63,883 nucleotides of DNA from a virus: IMG/VR virus record IMGVR_UViG_3300047380_000774, positions 1-63,883 of that record. One strand, 5' to 3'. Positions 59,638 through 63,883 of this stretch are shown piece after piece. The position numbers were made by a program, and so were the translations under genes. The notes under the pieces are model-generated. The model made no database searches. It was not told the origin of the DNA and was given only the letters and a program-made list of their open reading frames with translations. How positions within the stretch are numbered: the stretch's first letter is position 1; every line of letters starts with the position of its first letter.

Positions 59638-61482
59638 ATGAATATTACATTTAAAGACTTAATTGCTGATTTAGAGATAACAGACCCTCAAAAGAAGAAC
59701 AAATTGGATAGATATGTTCAGAGTGTTGCTAATGAGGCGGCTAATAAGTCTAATAACAAAATCAGTAGTAGTGGAACCTCTGCGTTAGATGGTGTTAGTA
59801 ACTATATAACAGAATTAGGTCAAGTTAATGCTTCTGCGATAGCTTTTGATAAAAATATTTTACAGTTAACTGACGATGTTTTAGATTTTGGTAAAGCCAT
59901 GATTAGTATGGACTTTGGTAAAATTATGACATCCTTAAGTACTGTTGCTAAACCAATAATAGCACTCGATGGTGCTCTTAGAAAACAAGTAAATGTTAGT
60001 CTTGGTTTAACAGGTGGATTGGCTAGAGACCTTAGAACCGACATGATTGAGGTTGCTGAGGAGACCACAAAATATGGTATTCAAATAGAAGACGTTGCTG
60101 CTGCATACTCATCTTTTATAACCGACTTAGGACTTGCGGTTCCTATCAGTAGGGATGTTGCTGAAGGATTGATGTTACAATCCAAAGCCGTAGGGTTGAG
60201 TGCAACTCAAGCAGGTTCTTTCTTAGCTACCTTAACAAATTTTGGGGTTGGTTTAGAAAAAGGACCTGAAACACTCAAAGAAATGGCTTCAACTGCGAGG
60301 TCAATGGGATTGTCTACCAACAAATTTATGAACTTTGCCACTACAAATTTAAAGATGATAAATACTTTAGGTTTTAGTAAGGGAATTAGAGGTTTTACTC
60401 AGATAGCCGCAAAGGCGTCTTCTATTGGTTACGACCTTGCTAGTGCACAGTCCGCAGCTGAAAAACTTTTTGATATTGATGGTGCGGTTGAAATGGCGGC
60501 ACAACTAAATGTTTTGGGGGGTGATTTTGGTAAGTTAGGTAACGCAATTGATTTAATGTTCTCACCAACGAACGACATGGAAGGGTTTACTAATTCATTA
60601 ATGGATGCGACTAAACAGTTCGTTTCTTTTAATGCGGAGAAAAACACATTTGATGTTAGTCCTTTAGATTTAAGACGAGCACGTGAATTTGCTAAAGTAA
60701 CGGGGATGAGTATCGAAGAAGTTATACGAAGTGGTAAGAGATTGGCGAAGATGGATATGATAAAGGATAAAATATCTTTCTTACCAGATTTATCCGAAGA
60801 CGAAAGAACATTAATAGGAAATTTAGGGTCTATAAGTGATAGTGGTGAGGTTACTTTAAAAGGTAAAGTTGTTAGTGAAATGGGAAGTGTGGAACTTACA
60901 AACACACTTAGGTCTTTAAAACAAGAAGACAAGAAAAAGGCGATGACTGAGAAAGAAATATTAAACGAACAGTTAAATATGTTTAGTAAATCCGTTTATT
61001 ATTTAAAGGCAATAGCATTACAGGTTACAGGTGCAGGAGATGGTGGTGGCGCCTTTACTGCCGTTGGAGATGACTTAAACGATTTGGTATACGATATGAT
61101 TAAAGACGATACCAAGAGAGAGGCTATGTTAGATAGTTTTATGACGATGTTTGCCAAAAATGATATTAGAGGTATTGAGGCTAGTTTAGAAGCAAATGCT
61201 AAAACAGATGACCAAAAAATTGCGGTACAAGGAATTAAAGACAAGATGCAGTCTTATATGGATGAATATCAAAAAGTTATGGGGGTATCGGCAAAAAATA
61301 GTGGTATCTCAGGGGTTGGTAGTTCTTTGAAAGAGAATGTTGAGGTTAAGCTTAGTCCAACGACAAATGTTAGTGTTACCATTGATAGTCAATTGGAGAA
61401 ATTCACTAATGATGAAAGAAAAATACTTAAAAATTATGCTGCGAAAGTGATTGTGGATAATCAAGGAGATAGCGGTAGATAA
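59638..61482 (+). CDS. tail tape-measure protein candidate (T4 gp29-like)
   Basis: 614 aa, comparable to T4 gp29 (590). Long helical stretches with Ala/Gly/Ser-rich, phage-tape-measure-like wording: SMDFGKIMTSLSTVAKPIIALDGALRKQVNVSLGLTGGLARDL, ATQAGSFLATLTNFGVGLEKGPETLKEMASTARSMGL, AAKASSIGYDLASAQSAAEKL. No enzymatic motif. It follows the hub-assembly genes, the place expected for a tape measure. If it is the ruler, the tail should be near T4 length. Confidence 0.6.
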   Translation: MNITFKDLIADLEITDPQKKNKLDRYVQSVANEAANKSNNKISSSGTSALDGVSNYITELGQVNASAIAFDKNILQLTDDVLDFGKAMISMDFGKIMTSLSTVAKPIIALDGALRKQVNVSLGLTGGLARDLRTDMIEVAEETTKYGIQIEDVAAAYSSFITDLGLAVPISRDVAEGLMLQSKAVGLSATQAGSFLATLTNFGVGLEKGPETLKEMASTARSMGLSTNKFMNFATTNLKMINTLGFSKGIRGFTQIAAKASSIGYDLASAQSAAEKLFDIDGAVEMAAQLNVLGGDFGKLGNAIDLMFSPTNDMEGFTNSLMDATKQFVSFNAEKNTFDVSPLDLRRAREFAKVTGMSIEEVIRSGKRLAKMDMIKDKISFLPDLSEDERTLIGNLGSISDSGEVTLKGKVVSEMGSVELTNTLRSLKQEDKKKAMTEKEILNEQLNMFSKSVYYLKAIALQVTGAGDGGGAFTAVGDDLNDLVYDMIKDDTKREAMLDSFMTMFAKNDIRGIEASLEANAKTDDQKIAVQGIKDKMQSYMDEYQKVMGVSAKNSGISGVGSSLKENVEVKLSPTTNVSVTIDSQLEKFTNDERKILKNYAAKVIVDNQGDSGR

Positions 61483-61518
61483 AAACAAAAAAATAATTAA
61501 GAATACTATATATAATAT

Positions 61519-63883
61519 ATGTCTAATTTAAATTTTACAAATACTGAGATATTAAGAAACAGTTTACTAAGTAGGAATCTAGATAATTCTTATGGGGTTA
61601 GTACTCCTTTGCCTAATACTTTCACCGATTCCACATATGGAATACAAGGTACTTCAGACCTTTCAGTAAATGACCAATTGGATGTTAGTGAAACGGCTGA
61701 ACCAATCATAGACACGATTGGTGTTTTAAATCAATATGGTCCTGAACAATATAGTATAACAAGTATTCAAACGGTAATAAGTAGTATTGGTAGTCAATTA
61801 GACTATTTACAGAGTTTTGTTCCTTCACCGAGTAGAGGTAGTTTAGGGTTAATTTCAATATTAACGGGTGACGATAATGGTGAGGGTGATACTGAAATGG
61901 TTTCTATCGCACGTGCTCAACTTAGGGGTATGGCATTGGAAACGATGGGTGTTAAGTTAAGAGAATCTACTTTAGGTAGAATTAACGCATTAGACGCTAT
62001 TAATGACCCAACGGCTTTAGACGGGTTACTAACAGGTAGAGAAAATATCATTGAAAGAGATTACCAAATTACAGTCCCCGGTAATCCGATAACAAGAGCG
62101 GCAGAATATTTCGCAAGAGTTTCGGGGACACAGTTACCCGTTTCTTATATTCCTGGTGAGTTCTTTGAAGAAAATGTTGAAAAAGGTAAAGTTGAAGGGT
62201 TTTTAGATAAGGCTGGTTCTGCGATTGGTCAAGTATTAAATTTAGACTTTAACAGTCACAAAAAAACATATAGTCAAAAACTATTACAATATACTTCGGG
62301 TGGTCAAAAATCAAGACTATTTAAATCCGTAAATTATAACAAATATAAACCAAACTTTGATAGTAGTGTTGGGGGTGTTTTAAACAATGTTGTTGGGTTT
62401 GTCCAAGGACTTGTAGGGTTAGACCCTTCAGATGGGTCTTTTTACGTTGGTTCGCCAGACTCAGACCCAGGAACAATCTTTAACTATGATAGTCAAAGTA
62501 ACACACAAAAAGGGTTTATTGTTTCAGGACCGTCTAAGATGGTTAAAATGTTTGAGGGTGATATACCATTAAACACATACCCACAGAGTGGTAGAAAGTA
62601 CTTAAACGGTACTAGACCAAGAAATACAGAAACCGATTTCATTTGGATTGGTGATGGTAATGATATACCAAGAGGAACGATAGATGGTGTTTCCGTACAA
62701 TCAAACGAGAAAACCATTAAAGAAGATACTCTTTTAGGGTTCACAGAAAAAATGGTTCAAGACGCATCCGCATTAGAGGGTGAAGCAAGATTAAAACATC
62801 CCGGTACTGTTATAAGTAACGTGGCCTATAAATATCATGATGGGTACAAAATAATATCCAAAGGTAGTGGGGTTATAGGTGAGGATGATGACTTCTGTCG
62901 TGTATGGACTAAAGATTACGGTTATGACCGTTATGGAAGGTTGGTTAGACATAAAGGAATACAAAATAATCAGAGAAGGGTTCCTGGTTCTGTAATCAGG
63001 TCACAAATGATGTTAAATATCGGACCAACTAAAGATAATGATGGAGAAAATATAAATTTTGGAACAGATAAAGAAGGTAAGAACTTAACTAAGTATATGT
63101 TCTCAATTGAGAATTTAGCGTGGGTTGGTTCTGACAAATTAAAAGACCGACCAATATGTGAACAAGGACCTAACGATGGTAGAATTATGTGGTTCCCTCC
63201 TTATGATTTAAAATATACTGATGATAATAGGGCGAGTTGGACCTCACACACGTTCTTAGGTAGACCTGAACCCGTATATACATATAATAATTCAGAAAGA
63301 AGTGGTACTATTAATTTTAAAGTTGTTGTTGACCACCCTTCAATTGTTAATTTATTAAGAAAAAAATTAGAGAAGAATATACCAGTAGAAAAACAAGAGG
63401 AGATAATGACCGCTTTCTTTGCTGGTTGTAAAGATTATGATATTTACGAATTAGCGAGTGAGTTTAGTTCACTATCAATGAACGATGTTGAAAGGCTTGA
63501 CGAATATTTAAAATTAGAAGGGGACTTAAAATCTGATGTAAAAGATGGAGAAAGAGTCATTGCTAAACCAGTAGAATCGGTGAAGAAAATTAAGTCTGTT
63601 TTTGAAGAAAAATATGATAGTAAAACGAAAGATATTCAGTTATATTGGTTTAATGATGTGCCGGGACCAAACACAACGGCAGATAAGACACCTAATTCGG
63701 AGTTTGATAATGACCTTAATGGTTATATAGAAAGGTTTGACGCACCTCAAGAAATAGATAGTGATTACCAAAAAAAGGTTAACGAACTTACAGACGATGA
63801 TTTATTTGAAGGAGATGTTAATTGGGGGGAAAATGAATTATTGAATTTTAAAGGTATTTTAGATAATATTAAATCGGTTGTTG
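61519..63883 (+). CDS. large tail structural protein, 3' end beyond window
   Basis: Translated by me from ATG 61519; open for 788 codons to the right edge. It begins SNLNFTNTEILRNSLLSRNL and has FLGRPEPVYTYNNSERSGTINFKVVVDHPSIVNLLRKK, a segment I associate with very large tail/baseplate proteins of Bacteroidota myoviruses that often continue into an OmpA-like peptidoglycan-binding domain; that end is not visible here. Central parts are rich in Gly/Asn/Asp, and no catalytic motif is seen. It lies 36 nt after the tape-measure candidate, without its own clear late-type element. Confidence 0.55.
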   Translation, partial: MSNLNFTNTEILRNSLLSRNLDNSYGVSTPLPNTFTDSTYGIQGTSDLSVNDQLDVSETAEPIIDTIGVLNQYGPEQYSITSIQTVISSIGSQLDYLQSFVPSPSRGSLGLISILTGDDNGEGDTEMVSIARAQLRGMALETMGVKLRESTLGRINALDAINDPTALDGLLTGRENIIERDYQITVPGNPITRAAEYFARVSGTQLPVSYIPGEFFEENVEKGKVEGFLDKAGSAIGQVLNLDFNSHKKTYSQKLLQYTSGGQKSRLFKSVNYNKYKPNFDSSVGGVLNNVVGFVQGLVGLDPSDGSFYVGSPDSDPGTIFNYDSQSNTQKGFIVSGPSKMVKMFEGDIPLNTYPQSGRKYLNGTRPRNTETDFIWIGDGNDIPRGTIDGVSVQSNEKTIKEDTLLGFTEKMVQDASALEGEARLKHPGTVISNVAYKYHDGYKIISKGSGVIGEDDDFCRVWTKDYGYDRYGRLVRHKGIQNNQRRVPGSVIRSQMMLNIGPTKDNDGENINFGTDKEGKNLTKYMFSIENLAWVGSDKLKDRPICEQGPNDGRIMWFPPYDLKYTDDNRASWTSHTFLGRPEPVYTYNNSERSGTINFKVVVDHPSIVNLLRKKLEKNIPVEKQEEIMTAFFAGCKDYDIYELASEFSSLSMNDVERLDEYLKLEGDLKSDVKDGERVIAKPVESVKKIKSVFEEKYDSKTKDIQLYWFNDVPGPNTTADKTPNSEFDNDLNGYIERFDAPQEIDSDYQKKVNELTDDDLFEGDVNWGENELLNFKGILDNIKSVV

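Noticed and set aside
1-63883. Prophage in a bacterial chromosome
   Set aside because: No integrase, attachment site, repressor module or bacterial flanking gene is visible; dnaK, clpC and bS21 are surrounded by phage genes and read with phage signals. The edges are cut, so this cannot be fully excluded.

Overview
The window is one contiguous piece of a large, AT-rich tailed phage with a T4-like (myovirus) virion plan. Recognisable T4-type parts are terminase large subunit, portal, prohead protease, an acidic scaffold-like protein, major capsid protein, tail sheath, tail tube, an OB-fold baseplate hub/spike protein, a tape-measure candidate, family B DNA polymerase and a gp55-like sigma factor. 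No integrase, lysogeny module, tRNA gene or CRISPR array was seen. Several independent signs point to a Bacteroidota (probably Flavobacteriia-like) host. These are a bS21 of Bacteroidota type (64 aa), a small Hc1/histone-H1-like protein, promoters of the form TTG-N19/20-TATNTTTG in front of non-structural genes, and A-rich leaders without Shine-Dalgarno sequences in front of the most highly expressed virion genes.

Layout. 1-9 kb: a partial papain-like protease, a 931-aa protein ending in a T4-type lysozyme domain, an M20-type peptidase, then a divergent ClpC-like unfoldase / full-length DnaK pair around a palindromic site. 9-24 kb (mostly + strand): KTSC protein, nucleotidyltransferase, several acidic proteins of unknown function, a glycosyltransferase-like protein, and the head block (terminase, portal, bS21 on the opposite strand, prohead protease, scaffold, capsid). 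24.4-34.4 kb (- strand): tail/baseplate genes including an M23 peptidase and an OB-fold hub protein, then the sigma factor, two glycosyltransferases and the Hc1-like protein. 34.4-41.5 kb (- strand): PhoH, dUTPase, an HD-like protein, a third glycosyltransferase and small proteins. 41.5-52 kb: appendage-like protein, DNA polymerase B, neck-like protein, a candidate nuclease, a zinc-binding protein and an SNF2 helicase. 52-63.9 kb (+ strand): neck/tail proteins, sheath, a HAD phosphatase, tube, baseplate-hub chaperone-like proteins, tape-measure candidate and a large tail protein running off the right edge.

How it works together. Two promoter classes are visible by eye. Replication, proteostasis and peptidase genes carry host-type Bacteroidota promoters and are probably read early. 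Virion genes carry a short element, ATATTTATA/T, without a TTG box, oriented with the gene and usually 3-45 nt before the start; this is the likely target of the gp55-like sigma factor. Phage ClpC, DnaK, bS21 and the Hc1-like protein suggest that the phage modifies host protein quality control, translation initiation and DNA packaging, but these roles are inferred.
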